Positions 24,546-34,435 of a stretch of DNA of 64,000 bases are shown piece after piece. Every line of letters begins with the position of its first letter. Position 1 is the first letter of the stretch. This DNA comes from Desulfobacter curvatus DSM 3379 (GTDB lineage Bacteria; Desulfobacterota; Desulfobacteria; Desulfobacterales; Desulfobacteraceae). The stretch spans positions 1 through 64,000 of the forward strand of contig NZ_KB892913.1 of the NCBI RefSeq assembly GCF_000373985.1, read 5' to 3'. The position numbers and the translations under genes were made by a program. The notes beneath the pieces were generated by a model. The model had not been told where the DNA came from. It did not search any database and saw only the letters and a program-made list of their open reading frames with translations.

Positions 24546-24569
24546 CTCAGGTAGACCAGGAGACAAATC

Positions 24570-25643
24570 ATGGCTGATTTTTCCGATAAACTGGTACGGA
24601 TTCTCAATTACGGTTCCCTGAACCTTGCCTTGGGGATAGGCTACGCCCTTAAAATCTTTGATGTCATGGATGAAAAAGGCTGTGCCCTGAGCCTTGGGGA
24701 ACTTTCCAAGGCAACAGGCCTGGACGCACGATATCTCAAGGAGTGGCTGGGGATCATGGTCACCGGCGGCATTATCGAGATGACGGAAAAGCCTGACACA
24801 GATGACACCTTTTTTCTGCCTTCTTCCCATGGCGAGCTTTTGTGCAGAAGGGCCGGGAACAATAATTTGGGGGTTTACACCCAGGAAATTCCGTTGCTGA
24901 CCTCCTGTGCCATGGCGGCTGTAAAACAAGGCTTTCAAACAGGCCAGGGGGTTCCCTTTTCCAATTATCCGGATTTTCAGGAGTTCATGTCAGAGCTGGC
25001 CGATGCCAAGCACCGAAAGGTATTAATCCAGGAATTTATTCCCTATGTTGACCAGGGTCGGCTGGAAAAGAGACTGCAGCAAGGGATCCGGGTCTGTGAT
25101 CTGGGCTGCGGTCAGGGCGTGGCGGCCTGTCTGATGGCCCAGGCCTACCCAAACTCTGAATTTGTCGGCATGGACAACCATGAAAAGGCGCTTGAACAGG
25201 CCCGGGCTTTATCCAAATCATTTGGCTTGTCCAATATCGAATTCATAAACCAGGATGCCGCTAAAATCTGTGATACGCCAGAATTCAGCCGGCACTTTGA
25301 TTATGTATGCGCCTTTGACGCCGTCCACGACCAGTCCCATCCCTTGGACGCATTAAAAGGAGTGAAATACATGTTGCGTGATGAAGGCCTTTTTTCCATG
25401 ATCGATATTAAGGCATCAACGAACATCAAGGACAATACAAATCATCCCATGGGACCGTTTTTGTATACGGTAAGCCTGATGCACTGCATGCCCATCGGCC
25501 TCAACGACAACGGCTCGGGACTTGGCATGATGTGGGGCAAACAGCAGGCCATGGATCTGCTCAGAGAAGCGGGCTTTTCAAAGGTTTGCGCTGAAGAGAT
25601 TCCCAATGATTCTTTTAATCTGCATTTTTTATGCGCCCCGTAA
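24570..25643 (+). CDS. SAM-dependent methyltransferase with N-terminal winged helix
   Basis: This 357-residue protein has an N-terminal helical/winged-helix domain (about 5-75; LSLGELSKATGLDARYLKEWL), as found in dimeric O-methyltransferases and the Rv2258c-like family. A Rossmann methyltransferase domain follows with motif I VCDLGCGQGVAA (about 172-183), an acidic SAM ribose-binding residue in VGMDNHEKA and motif IV-like CAFDAVHDQSHP. The substrate is unknown; a small molecule or a metal(loid) are both possible. It lies behind the thrS terminator and 36 bp before the MBL gene, so the two may be co-transcribed. Confidence 0.87.
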   Translation: MADFSDKLVRILNYGSLNLALGIGYALKIFDVMDEKGCALSLGELSKATGLDARYLKEWLGIMVTGGIIEMTEKPDTDDTFFLPSSHGELLCRRAGNNNLGVYTQEIPLLTSCAMAAVKQGFQTGQGVPFSNYPDFQEFMSELADAKHRKVLIQEFIPYVDQGRLEKRLQQGIRVCDLGCGQGVAACLMAQAYPNSEFVGMDNHEKALEQARALSKSFGLSNIEFINQDAAKICDTPEFSRHFDYVCAFDAVHDQSHPLDALKGVKYMLRDEGLFSMIDIKASTNIKDNTNHPMGPFLYTVSLMHCMPIGLNDNGSGLGMMWGKQQAMDLLREAGFSKVCAEEIPNDSFNLHFLCAP

Positions 25644-25679
25644 TTGAACCTGTATCTAAAAAAAAGGGAGCAATACGCC

Positions 25680-26516
25680 ATGAAAATCACCTGTTTGCTT
25701 GAAAACAACACTACGGACCCGCAACTGGCCCCTGACCACGGTTTAAGTTTTTTTATCCGCACACGCGACCGGTCCATTCTCTTTGATATGGGCCAGGACA
25801 GCAAATTTGCAGACAATGCCCGGCATCTTGGTGTGGATCTGACGAAAACAGACCTGTCGGTACTCTCCCACGGGCACTATGACCATGGCGGCGGTCTTCC
25901 ATACTTTCAAAAAATCAATTCAACCGCTGAAACCATCATGACCCAAAAGGCCTTTGATGAAAAATACTATGCCCAGTATCTCAATTATGATCCCAAATAC
26001 ATCGGCCTTGACACAGATGCCATTGACCAAAGCCGTTGCCGGTTTATTGATTCGGACCTGGCCTTGTCCGAGGATTTAACCATTATCACGGACTTCTCAA
26101 AAAAGGGTTTCATCCCCAAGAACAATGCAGGTCTTTTCAGGCAGAACAAAGACGGCCAACTTGTTGACGATGAGTTCACCCATGAACTGGCCCTGCTGAT
26201 TGAGGAGGCTGGCACCACGGTGCTGTTCACCGGGTGCGCCCACTCGGGTATGGGGAATATGATTGATACGGTCCTTACCCGTACAGGCCGGAATCATATT
26301 GACCATGTCATCGGCGGATTTCACCTGTATAACCGGGTAACCCGAGTCACTGAAGCAGACAGCCGCCTGGACATCCTGGTCAATGAACTGTCATCTTATG
26401 CCGGCACAACCTATTATACCGGCCACTGTACAGGCCCTGATGCGCCGGCTTACATGTCCCAAAAAATGGGACGCCCTATTCATGTGTTTGCCACCGGCAC
26501 CCGGCTTGAAATCTGA
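25680..26516 (+). CDS. MBL-fold protein, dihydropteroate-synthase-like (Tm1631/AF type) paralogue A
   Basis: This is a 278-residue MBL-fold protein. I start at MKITCLLENNTTD, an ATG behind a GGGAGC site; an upstream in-frame Met at 25644 has no ribosome site. The metal motif is SVLSHGHYDHGGG (about 59-71), with later TGCAHSGMGN (about 183-192), a GGFHLY segment (about 212) and a terminal CTGPDA. This layout is that of the archaeal/bacterial group annotated as 7,8-dihydropterin-6-methyl-4-(beta-D-ribofuranosyl)-aminobenzene-5'-phosphate synthase. The real substrate is uncertain. A paralogue is encoded at 55917-56765. Confidence 0.83.
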   Translation: MKITCLLENNTTDPQLAPDHGLSFFIRTRDRSILFDMGQDSKFADNARHLGVDLTKTDLSVLSHGHYDHGGGLPYFQKINSTAETIMTQKAFDEKYYAQYLNYDPKYIGLDTDAIDQSRCRFIDSDLALSEDLTIITDFSKKGFIPKNNAGLFRQNKDGQLVDDEFTHELALLIEEAGTTVLFTGCAHSGMGNMIDTVLTRTGRNHIDHVIGGFHLYNRVTRVTEADSRLDILVNELSSYAGTTYYTGHCTGPDAPAYMSQKMGRPIHVFATGTRLEI

Positions 26517-26560
26517 ATTATCCGAAATCAACAATAAAATTCTTTGCAGGCATCCTGATA

Positions 26561-26658
26561 TAACAGCCATGGGCTGATCTGGTCTATCGAGACCCAGACT
26601 CAGCCCACAACGAATGTTGAAAGATATGTATCGCTTACACAGACTTTCTTATAAAAAA
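26561..26658 (+). repeat. Structured dispersed repeat, copy 1
   Basis: First of four related elements. CAGCC (26565-26569) can pair with GGCTG (26572-26576) across ATG, and TGGGCTG (26570-26576) can instead pair with CAGCCCA (26601-26607), which encloses CTGGTCT/AGACCCAG. A second hairpin closes with GAAAG/CTTTC and the common tail CTTATAAAAA. It lies in the 221-bp gap before the binding-protein gene, whose other part shows no feature. Confidence 0.75.
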
Positions 26659-26737
26659 CTGATAGAAAAAATTCTATGGATATCCGGCTTCGTCAGGTAC
26701 AATGTAGATAATTTCTAAAAAATTAAGAGGCAATCCA

Positions 26738-27904
26738 TTGAAAAAATATTATTTTGTCTCCTTTGCACTGATCGGCGTTCTTTTCTGGCTGTATACCCTA
26801 AAAAGCAACGATATTGTCGGTAAACAAATCGTTTTGGGACAGAGCTGTGCACTCAGCGGTCCGGCAGCCCAGCTTGGCCGGCAAATGATGAAAGGAGCAA
26901 CTGCCTGTTTTTCATTTATTAACGGTCAAGGCGGTGTACATGGGCGAACCATCCGCTTGATTACGTACGATGATTTTTACGAGCCGGATTATGCCAGGAA
27001 AAACACCATTGAACTGATAACCCGGCAGCATGTTTTCGCAATGTTTGGCGAAGTGGGGACCCCCACGTCCAAGGCTGCATTGCCTGAGGCACAAAAATAT
27101 CATGTTCCTTTCCTTATGCCTTTTACCGGCGCTGAATTTCTACGAAACCCACCCAGTCCGTTGATTGTCAACCTGCGCAACAGCTATTATGCTGAAACTG
27201 AAGCGCTGGTAGAATATTTGAGGTTAACGTATCATATCGATAAAATTGCTGTTTTCTACCAGAATGACAGTTATGGTAAAGCCGGCCGGGAAGGTGTAAG
27301 ACGCGCACTGGAAAAGCGCGGCCTGAAAATTGCTGCTGAAGGCCGCTATCGAAGAAACACCTTGTCCTATCGAAATGCCCTGCAGACGATCAAACTATCA
27401 GAACCCGAGGCGGTGATTATGATTGGTGCCTATAAACCGTGTACCGAGTTTATCAAGTCGGCCAAAAAGAGCGGAATGGACGCTACCGTATTTTGTAATA
27501 TTTCATTTGTGGGAAGTGATGATCTGATCCGGGCCCTTGAGGGGCAGACAGAAAATGTTTTGATTTCACAGGTCGTACCGCTCCCGTGGGACAATAAAAA
27601 TGAGGCGGCCCAGGAGTATCGGAAAATATATAAAGCGTATTATCCCGATGATCCTTACGGGTTTGTTTCATTTGAAGGATTCCTTGCGGCCAAACTGGTT
27701 GTCAAGGCCTTGGAAAAGGCAGGGCAGGACCTTACCCGGAAAAACTTTATGGCGGCCTTTGAACAGCTTGACAGGAAGGCTTTGGACGGATTCGAAATAA
27801 CGATTGCACCCGACGACAGACAGGCTTTGGAACGGGTTTTCATTACGAACTACCACGATGGCAATTTTCAACAGCTTGAAGAAGTGTGGGTGACCAATGA
27901 TTAA
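26738..27904 (+). CDS. Periplasmic ligand-binding protein (Peripla_BP_6, LivJ-like) coupled to a kinase
   Basis: This 388-residue type I periplasmic binding protein has an N-terminal membrane anchor or signal segment (about 2-19). The ligand-binding fold is recognisable from IVLGQSCALSGPAAQLG (about 31-47), GATACFSFINGQGGVHG, MFGEVGTPTSKAALPEAQK and the late FEGFLAAKLVVKAL. It starts with TTG behind an AGAGG site. It overlaps the next gene, a hybrid histidine kinase, by eight bases, and no transporter permease or ATPase gene is nearby. I infer that it delivers ligand information to that kinase, as LuxP does for LuxQ, rather than serving transport. The ligand may be an amino acid or similar. 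Confidence 0.88.
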   Translation: MKKYYFVSFALIGVLFWLYTLKSNDIVGKQIVLGQSCALSGPAAQLGRQMMKGATACFSFINGQGGVHGRTIRLITYDDFYEPDYARKNTIELITRQHVFAMFGEVGTPTSKAALPEAQKYHVPFLMPFTGAEFLRNPPSPLIVNLRNSYYAETEALVEYLRLTYHIDKIAVFYQNDSYGKAGREGVRRALEKRGLKIAAEGRYRRNTLSYRNALQTIKLSEPEAVIMIGAYKPCTEFIKSAKKSGMDATVFCNISFVGSDDLIRALEGQTENVLISQVVPLPWDNKNEAAQEYRKIYKAYYPDDPYGFVSFEGFLAAKLVVKALEKAGQDLTRKNFMAAFEQLDRKALDGFEITIAPDDRQALERVFITNYHDGNFQQLEEVWVTND

Positions 27905-30509
27905 TCGTGCACTATCATACCTTCGATCATCAGACGTATCTGTTCAGAGCCGCTTCCTTTTCATTGGGATCGGGGTCCTGATTTTTTCGTCTGCCGCAGG
28001 ATTTGGGGGATATGTATTTTTTTCCAAAAACCTGTTCCAGGATATGTATGATCTGCATGTGAATCCTATCCTGCACCTGAATGAGATGAAAAACATCTAC
28101 ACCATAAACACCCTTGATACGATTGATGAGATGCTCAGTGGCCATGTCTCTGGCGATGATGCAAAGGAGATCCTTGAGCTTGCCCAAAACCTGGTAAAAA
28201 AAGAGTGGCAGTCGTATCGTTTGATTCTTGAATCTGAAAAGCATCTTCACAACCAGATTAACCATGCCGCAAAGGCGCATTTGCTTGACGAAGGAGAAAA
28301 AATCTTTGAGACGGTTCAACAACGGATAAACGAGTTGGTGGATGCAATAAAAACAGACAACAAGACAGAGATACCGAATCTGCTCTCTCAGCAGATTCGG
28401 CCGGTTATCATCAGTGCCATCGACATCCTCAATGATCTGATTGAATCCGAGGTAGCCGGTATCCAACAAAGCACTCAGTTTATGCGGCAACATTTTAACC
28501 ACCTGATTTTCATTGTATTGCCCATTTTTGTTCTCGGCTTTGCACTGATTTTTATTTTTGTCAGGTTTATTCTGTCCAATATTAAATACATTACGCAACA
28601 GCTCAGCCGTTCACAGCAGGAACTTTGGGACGCAAATCAGTTACTGGAATATCGGGTTGAAAAACGGACAAGTGAAATTCAGGAAATGGCTGAAAAAGCA
28701 GAATCAGCCAATAAAGCCAAAAGTGAATTCCTGGCCAACATGAGCCACGAAATCCGAACGCCTATGAATGCTATCATCGGCATGTCCAGTCTGGCCCTGC
28801 AGATGGATCTGGACGAAAAGACACGCAATTACATTTCCAAGGTGCACCGGTCGGCAGAGTCCTTGCTGGGCATCCTCAACGACATCCTTGATTTTTCCAA
28901 AATTGAGTCCGGAAAAATGAACTTGGAAAACATCGATTTTTCCCTGGAGGATGTGATGCTCAACCTGTTGAATATCATCGGTATCAGAGCCGGCAAGAAG
29001 GGGCTGGAAATGATGTATAATATCACGCCCCAAATTCCTATAGCGTTAATAGGCGACCCCATGAGATTGGGCCAGATCCTGTTGAATCTGTGTAATAATG
29101 CGGTTAAATTCACGGACAGGGGAGGAGAAATTGTTGTTTCGGTTTCCATGGAGGAAACGAGAGACAAAGACAATCAGGTCAAATTACGGTTTTCAGTGAA
29201 GGATTCCGGCATCGGAATGAGCGGGGAAGAGCGGCGAAATCTGTTTCAGCCTTTCAGCCAGGCAGACACCTCCATTACACGGAAATACGGCGGAACAGGC
29301 TTGGGACTATCCATTTGCATACAACTGGTGCGGATGATGGGGGGCAGGATGTGGGTTGAAAGTGAACCTGGGGCCGGGAGCACCTTTTATTTCACGGTAC
29401 TGCTCGGCAAACAGGAAGAGCAGCCGGTGTGTTTCCGTCTTGAAAAGCAGAAACCCAACAGCCCTGGAAAGGTGACAGATGCAATAAATAAACTGCGCGG
29501 CACCAGGGTGCTTCTGGTTGAAGACAATGAAATAAACCAGGAACTGGCCATGGAACTTTTAATGAATAACGGCATCCAGGTAGATTGCGCCTTTGACGGG
29601 CAGCAAGCCCTGGAACGTCTTGGCCAGAAGCACTATGACGGCGTTTTAATGGACTGTCAGATGCCGGTAATGGACGGCTATACCGCCACTAAAAAAATAC
29701 GGCAAAACCCTGAGTTTGAAAAACTGCCCGTCATCGCCATGACGGCCCATGCCATGGTCGGGGACCGTCAAAAAAGCCTTGATGCGGGCATGAATGATTA
29801 TATTTCCAAACCGCTCAATGTAGATAAAATGTTCATGACCATGGCCAGATGGATAGTTTCTGCTGAACCGACTACAAAGAATGATGAGAATCCCCTTAAA
29901 AAGGATGTAGAGCCTGGCCTGCCAAATATTCCAGGCATCAATACCAAGGCCGGTTTGAACATAACGCAGAACAATGTCAAATTGTACCGTAAGCTGCTCT
30001 TAAAGTTCCTCGACAAGCAGGCAAATTTCATCGAAACCTTTAAGAATGCTTGGGAAAGCGATGACACCCAGACTGCAGAAATTGCTGCGCATACATTGAA
30101 AGGCGTGGCCGGTAACCTTGGGATGACGGACCTGTTCACCTGCGCATCTGCCCTTGAGGTTGCCGTCAAGGAGGCTGCTGGGAATGTGGAGGCCTTGCTT
30201 AATGACGTTTCTGCCGAATTAAAACCTGTGCTTGCCGGGCTGCAGACCCTGCAGAAAAGCTCCTCTGCCGAAAAATCAGATGCGGATGATATTGTTGAAT
30301 TCAATCGTATTAAACCCCTGCTGGCCGAACTCGGATACTTCCTGGGTGAAAACGATACGAAATCAATTGAGGTGGCCGGAAAGCTTATTCCTTTTTTCCA
30401 GAACACAGCGCATCGCGGATCATTTGAACAAATAATGCAGACGATTAAGGATTATGAGTTTGAGCAGGCTGAAAAGGATTTGCAGGAATTTGCATCTACA
30501 TTAAGCTAA
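27897..30509 (+). CDS. Hybrid histidine kinase with receiver and HPt domains
   Basis: This 870-residue BarA/TorS-type phosphorelay protein has membrane helices near 20-42 and 203-226, with a helical periplasmic domain of about 160 residues between them. After a coiled coil, HisKA carries phospho-His in NMSHEIRTPMNA (about 283), then HATPase (about 390-505; GTGLGLSI). A receiver (about 535-650) has acceptor Asp in VLMDCQMPVMDG, and an HPt domain (about 690-785) has the phospho-His in AAHTLKGVAGN (about 732). It is translationally coupled to the upstream binding protein, its likely ligand partner. The final output protein is not encoded next to it. Confidence 0.92.
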   Translation: MINRALSYLRSSDVSVQSRFLFIGIGVLIFSSAAGFGGYVFFSKNLFQDMYDLHVNPILHLNEMKNIYTINTLDTIDEMLSGHVSGDDAKEILELAQNLVKKEWQSYRLILESEKHLHNQINHAAKAHLLDEGEKIFETVQQRINELVDAIKTDNKTEIPNLLSQQIRPVIISAIDILNDLIESEVAGIQQSTQFMRQHFNHLIFIVLPIFVLGFALIFIFVRFILSNIKYITQQLSRSQQELWDANQLLEYRVEKRTSEIQEMAEKAESANKAKSEFLANMSHEIRTPMNAIIGMSSLALQMDLDEKTRNYISKVHRSAESLLGILNDILDFSKIESGKMNLENIDFSLEDVMLNLLNIIGIRAGKKGLEMMYNITPQIPIALIGDPMRLGQILLNLCNNAVKFTDRGGEIVVSVSMEETRDKDNQVKLRFSVKDSGIGMSGEERRNLFQPFSQADTSITRKYGGTGLGLSICIQLVRMMGGRMWVESEPGAGSTFYFTVLLGKQEEQPVCFRLEKQKPNSPGKVTDAINKLRGTRVLLVEDNEINQELAMELLMNNGIQVDCAFDGQQALERLGQKHYDGVLMDCQMPVMDGYTATKKIRQNPEFEKLPVIAMTAHAMVGDRQKSLDAGMNDYISKPLNVDKMFMTMARWIVSAEPTTKNDENPLKKDVEPGLPNIPGINTKAGLNITQNNVKLYRKLLLKFLDKQANFIETFKNAWESDDTQTAEIAAHTLKGVAGNLGMTDLFTCASALEVAVKEAAGNVEALLNDVSAELKPVLAGLQTLQKSSSAEKSDADDIVEFNRIKPLLAELGYFLGENDTKSIEVAGKLIPFFQNTAHRGSFEQIMQTIKDYEFEQAEKDLQEFASTLS

Positions 30510-30514
30510 TATTA

Positions 30515-33064
30515 TTACTTCGCTGAAATCCATTTCGCCATTGTTTTATACATCTCATCCGGATCTATCGGTTTAGCGATATGATCGTTCATTCCGGCAT
30601 CCAACGCCTTTTCCCGATCACCCACCATGGCATTGGCCGTCATGGCAATGACGGGTAAGTCTTTGAATTTTTTCTGTTCACGGATTTTCCGGGTTGCCTC
30701 ATATCCGTCCATTACCGGCATCTGACAGTCCATCAGAACACCGTCAAAATTTTGATCTGCCAACATGTTGAGTGCTTCCAGGCCATCATTCGCCGTTTCA
30801 ACCAGAATATCATTATGGGTTAAAAGTTCCGTAGCCAGTTCCTGGTTGATTTCATTATCCTCGACAAGAAGAATCCTGCTGCCGCGAATTTTTGCCAGTG
30901 CCTGACTAACGGTCCTTTCATTTATTGCAGCAGATGAATCTATTTTGTCCGAGTGCTCAACCTGTTTGCCAAGACGGACCGTAAAGGAAAAAGTACTGCC
31001 GACATCCTTTACACTCTCCACCCAAATCTTACCATCCATCAGTTGAACGATTTTTTTTGAGATCATTAAGCCAAGCCCGGTTCCACCATATTGGCGGGTC
31101 GTTGAGCCATCTGCCTGGGTGAATGGCCGGAATAATTTCTTTTGTTGTTCGACAGACATACCAATGCCTGTATCTTGAACTGAAAATTGCAAAACAGCTG
31201 TTGTTTCGTCTTGTTCCTTCATGCTTATTTTAAGGGATACCATGTCCCCTTCATTACTGAATTTTACGGCATTGCCACCAAGATTGATCAATACCTGGCT
31301 TAGTCGATGGAGGTCACCATTCAGGGCTTTGGGGACATCACGCTCAATCTTTACCACAACTTTAACATCCTTTTTTTGGGCGCCGAAATTGATCGTGTTA
31401 ACCATGTTGTCGATGACCTCTTTGAGTTGGAAATCTATATTTTCCATTTCCACCTTTCCGGCATCAATTTTTGAAAAATCAAGGATTTCATTGAGAATGA
31501 CAAGGAGATTTTCTGCTGAGTAGTGTGCCTTTTCAATATAATTTTTTTGTTTATCATCCAGATCGGTCTGCAGTGCCAGGTGCATCATACCAAGGATGGC
31601 GTTCATGGGTGTCCGGATCTCGTGGCTCATGTTGGCCAGGAATTCTGATTTAGCCTGGTTGGCAGCTTCGGCTTCGTACTTGGCTATCTGCAGTTCCGCA
31701 TTGGCGGTTTCAAGATCCATCGTCCGTTCACTGACACGCTTTTCGAGTTCACCATGGGCTTGTTGCAGGGCGGTCAGCAGATTTTCCTTTTCATTAATGG
31801 ATTTGCTGATGGAATGAATCATTTTATTCAGTATTTTTCCCAATGCCTTGATTTCCCTTGTCCCGGTGATGGGGATGTCACCGGATGATATTCCGCCCTT
31901 TTCAATGCCTTCAGCGGCAACCATCAATTTCCTTAAAGGATTTGTCAGGGTTTTTGAAAGAAGTACGGATAAAATAATGGAGAGTACAAGAAAGATGATT
32001 GACAAAAAGAAAATGGTTTTTATCAAGCCCTGGGATGCACTTTCGATTTCATTCACATAAACGGAGCTTGCAATATACCAGTCAAATGGGGGGAAGTATT
32101 CAATGTAGGCCCGTTTTAAAAATTTGAATTCCCCTCTATGCCCTGGTTTGTCCCAGATATATTCATACGCCTTTTCAGGTGTTTGGGACGCCGTCATTAA
32201 ATCTTTGAATAGAGGATTCCCCGTGGAAGGATTGATCAGGACGCTACCGTCAGGCCCGGTAACGGTAGGGTGGACCACGACTTGATTGTCCCCGGTGAAA
32301 ATAAACATGTAGCCGCTTTTGGCCAGGCGAACCTTTGAAAATGTCTGCCGGAGTTCAGAGACGATGGCATCCAGCCTTTTCCGGGCGTCGAGTTCAATGT
32401 CTTCAATATAAACCCCGGTTCCGATAACCCAGTCCCATGGTTTGAAAAGTGCGACATAAGAAATTTTGGGCTGATCTTCAGTCAGGCCGTTTTCGGTGGG
32501 TTTGGGCCACAGGTAATCGACATATCCCTGCCCCTTGGCAAGACAGATATCCACAAATGCCTGGAAAAGGTTCTGTTTAATCCCCAGCGCGCAATTGAAT
32601 TTTGGATCGTCAAGAATGGTATTGTCCAGCCCAGGGATAGTCGGATGCATGATCATCCTGGGTATCGGGCGTCCAGTGTCATTAATCCACAGATACCCCA
32701 CACCCTTGTCATACCTCATATCCCGGATTATAGCGATGGCTTGCTTCTTCGCCTCTTCCTGGGTCAAAATACCCTGGCTAAATTTATCGTAGAACTGATG
32801 GATCGCTCCAATAGCCATTGTGACAACGTTTTTTCTTTCGTTTTTCCGGGTTTCAAGTAGATTCTTTTTATGAAAAAGCAGACTCTCGTATTCATTTTCG
32901 ACACTCAGCACAACCGTGTTCAATATATTTCTTGCGTTTTCTTCCTGAAGCTCGGACAGGGTTTTTAATGTTTCTTTTTGAACACAATAGATGATACCGG
33001 TAACAGTTGAAACAACAATAAACACGACTATCATCAGTATTCTTGATCGCAAGGATTGTAACAT
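30515..33064 (-). CDS. Cache-domain hybrid histidine kinase with receiver
   Basis: About 849 residues long. I choose the ATG at 33064 (MLQSLRSRIL), preceded by GGAGAG, rather than 33115. An N-terminal membrane helix is followed by a long periplasmic double-Cache region whose two halves share a GYLWINDTGRP-type/GYMFIFTGDNQ-type pattern and WDWVIGTGVY/FDWYIASSVY. A second membrane helix, HAMP, HisKA (NMSHEIRTPMNAILGMMHL, about 480), HATPase and a C-terminal receiver (VEDNEINQELATELL, acceptor in GVLMDCQMPVMDG) follow. It has no HPt. It converges with the HPt-containing kinase, five bases between stops, and their kinase-receiver cores are closely similar. Confidence 0.9.
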   Translation of the reverse strand: MLQSLRSRILMIVVFIVVSTVTGIIYCVQKETLKTLSELQEENARNILNTVVLSVENEYESLLFHKKNLLETRKNERKNVVTMAIGAIHQFYDKFSQGILTQEEAKKQAIAIIRDMRYDKGVGYLWINDTGRPIPRMIMHPTIPGLDNTILDDPKFNCALGIKQNLFQAFVDICLAKGQGYVDYLWPKPTENGLTEDQPKISYVALFKPWDWVIGTGVYIEDIELDARKRLDAIVSELRQTFSKVRLAKSGYMFIFTGDNQVVVHPTVTGPDGSVLINPSTGNPLFKDLMTASQTPEKAYEYIWDKPGHRGEFKFLKRAYIEYFPPFDWYIASSVYVNEIESASQGLIKTIFFLSIIFLVLSIILSVLLSKTLTNPLRKLMVAAEGIEKGGISSGDIPITGTREIKALGKILNKMIHSISKSINEKENLLTALQQAHGELEKRVSERTMDLETANAELQIAKYEAEAANQAKSEFLANMSHEIRTPMNAILGMMHLALQTDLDDKQKNYIEKAHYSAENLLVILNEILDFSKIDAGKVEMENIDFQLKEVIDNMVNTINFGAQKKDVKVVVKIERDVPKALNGDLHRLSQVLINLGGNAVKFSNEGDMVSLKISMKEQDETTAVLQFSVQDTGIGMSVEQQKKLFRPFTQADGSTTRQYGGTGLGLMISKKIVQLMDGKIWVESVKDVGSTFSFTVRLGKQVEHSDKIDSSAAINERTVSQALAKIRGSRILLVEDNEINQELATELLTHNDILVETANDGLEALNMLADQNFDGVLMDCQMPVMDGYEATRKIREQKKFKDLPVIAMTANAMVGDREKALDAGMNDHIAKPIDPDEMYKTMAKWISAK

Positions 33065-33301
33065 TTGCTCTCCGGATAATGTTTCGGCAAGAATGATCTG
33101 TATTACAGATACCATTTTTTTCTGTCAGAGTGCCAGGTATTTTCAACCATTACCAAGTTAAGATTTGGCAGAAAAATATATCCCGGCATGATCAATCGTT
33201 CCAAAAATAGTAGAAATAAAAAAAATTTTGAAAGATCGTCTTCGTTGGTGTAAACTTTTATACATCGTAACTCGTTATAATTTATTTTTTTCTTAACATT
33301 T

Positions 33302-34420
33302 GTGGTGGATATGGACAATAAACCAATCCTTGGAATCGGCTATTTGAATATTGACGACCATCTCATTCTCGGCGTCACGGAAAGAAAGACATTTAAAAAA
33401 CGAAAAAATCGTATTCATCCGGGTAGCAGAGGGATGCTTGCCCTGCTTCTGGCCGGTATACTTTTTTTTATCATTGCAGGGCATCCCATACCTGCGGCAG
33501 CAAAAAAGCAGATCACAATAGGCATCCTCATGGCCAACGACACCCGCCAAAACTCGGTAAACGGTTTTAAAGACGGCATGACATATTTTGCAAACACTTG
33601 TACTGAAAAATTCACGTATACTATTTTAAATGCCGACAATCAAAAGCACAAGCTGCCGACACTTGCCAACGAAATTATTGAGGCTAAGCCGAATATTGCC
33701 GTGGCTGCAGGGGGGATTGAAGCAGATGCCCTGTTAGTCGCCACCAGGGGGACGGACATCCCCGTGGTGTTTCTTGCGGTCTCCTCATCCATTGACAGGG
33801 GGCTGTCCTCAAACATGACGGCTCCGGACAAAAATATCACCGGCATAGAGACGAATGACACCAATATTACAGCCAAGCGAATGTGGTTCATTAAACGGAT
33901 TCTGCCCGGTGCCCGTAAAATATTCTGCTTTCATATGCCCTCCAACGTCGCCTCTGTGGAATCCATCAAAATCGCCCGAAAAAAAGCAAAAGAACTCGGC
34001 CTGGAACTTGTCGTAAAAAAAGTGGAAACCGTTTATGATATCCGCAGCACAGCGCAGATGATCTTTCGGGAGAATGTGGATGTGATCCTTTTAAATCCGG
34101 TGGCCGTCATTGACGGAGCCCTCAAGGAGATCATCCTGCCAAGGGCCATGGAACAAAAAATTCCGGTATTCGGGTATGGCATGGCATACATAGAAAAAGG
34201 CGCCTTTGCCTCATATGCCGGTTCCAGGTATCTCAACGGAAAACAGGCTGCCCGGCTGGCACATAAAATTGTCCACGGTGAAAGCCCCAGGAACATTCCC
34301 ATTGAAACACCTGAAAAATACGAATTCATTATTAATACATGGATGGTAAAAAAACTGGGGCTCACACTCCCGCCCAACATGTATAAAATGGCGGACAAAA
34401 TCGTCGAGATTGAATTTTAA
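33302..34420 (+). CDS. Periplasmic binding protein of the ABC_sub_bind (TrpX-like) family
   Basis: This 372-residue protein has a cytoplasmic lead of about 40 residues, a membrane/signal segment (about 42-62, LALLLAGILFFIIAGHPIPA) and a two-lobed ABC_sub_bind domain from ITIGILMANDTRQNSVNGFKDG (about 70). GGIEADALLVATRGTDIPVVFLAV lies near the middle, and GKQAARLAHKIVHGESP and NTWMVKKLGLTLP near the end are typical. Starts are GTG 33302 or ATG 33311. It is the first of eight closely packed signalling genes and precedes a sensor kinase by 15 bp. No transporter genes are present. It probably acts as the ligand sensor of that kinase. The first 25 residues look like the opening strand of a different binding-protein family. 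Confidence 0.85.
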   Translation: MVDMDNKPILGIGYLNIDDHLILGVTERKTFKKRKNRIHPGSRGMLALLLAGILFFIIAGHPIPAAAKKQITIGILMANDTRQNSVNGFKDGMTYFANTCTEKFTYTILNADNQKHKLPTLANEIIEAKPNIAVAAGGIEADALLVATRGTDIPVVFLAVSSSIDRGLSSNMTAPDKNITGIETNDTNITAKRMWFIKRILPGARKIFCFHMPSNVASVESIKIARKKAKELGLELVVKKVETVYDIRSTAQMIFRENVDVILLNPVAVIDGALKEIILPRAMEQKIPVFGYGMAYIEKGAFASYAGSRYLNGKQAARLAHKIVHGESPRNIPIETPEKYEFIINTWMVKKLGLTLPPNMYKMADKIVEIEF

Positions 34421-34435
34421 AAAAAAGAGGCATCC

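Noticed and set aside
26561..26658. Dispersed repeat as a c-di-GMP (GEMM) riboswitch
   Set aside because: The GEMM core and tetraloop receptor are absent, and two copies lie downstream of or between convergent genes, which does not suit a leader riboswitch.
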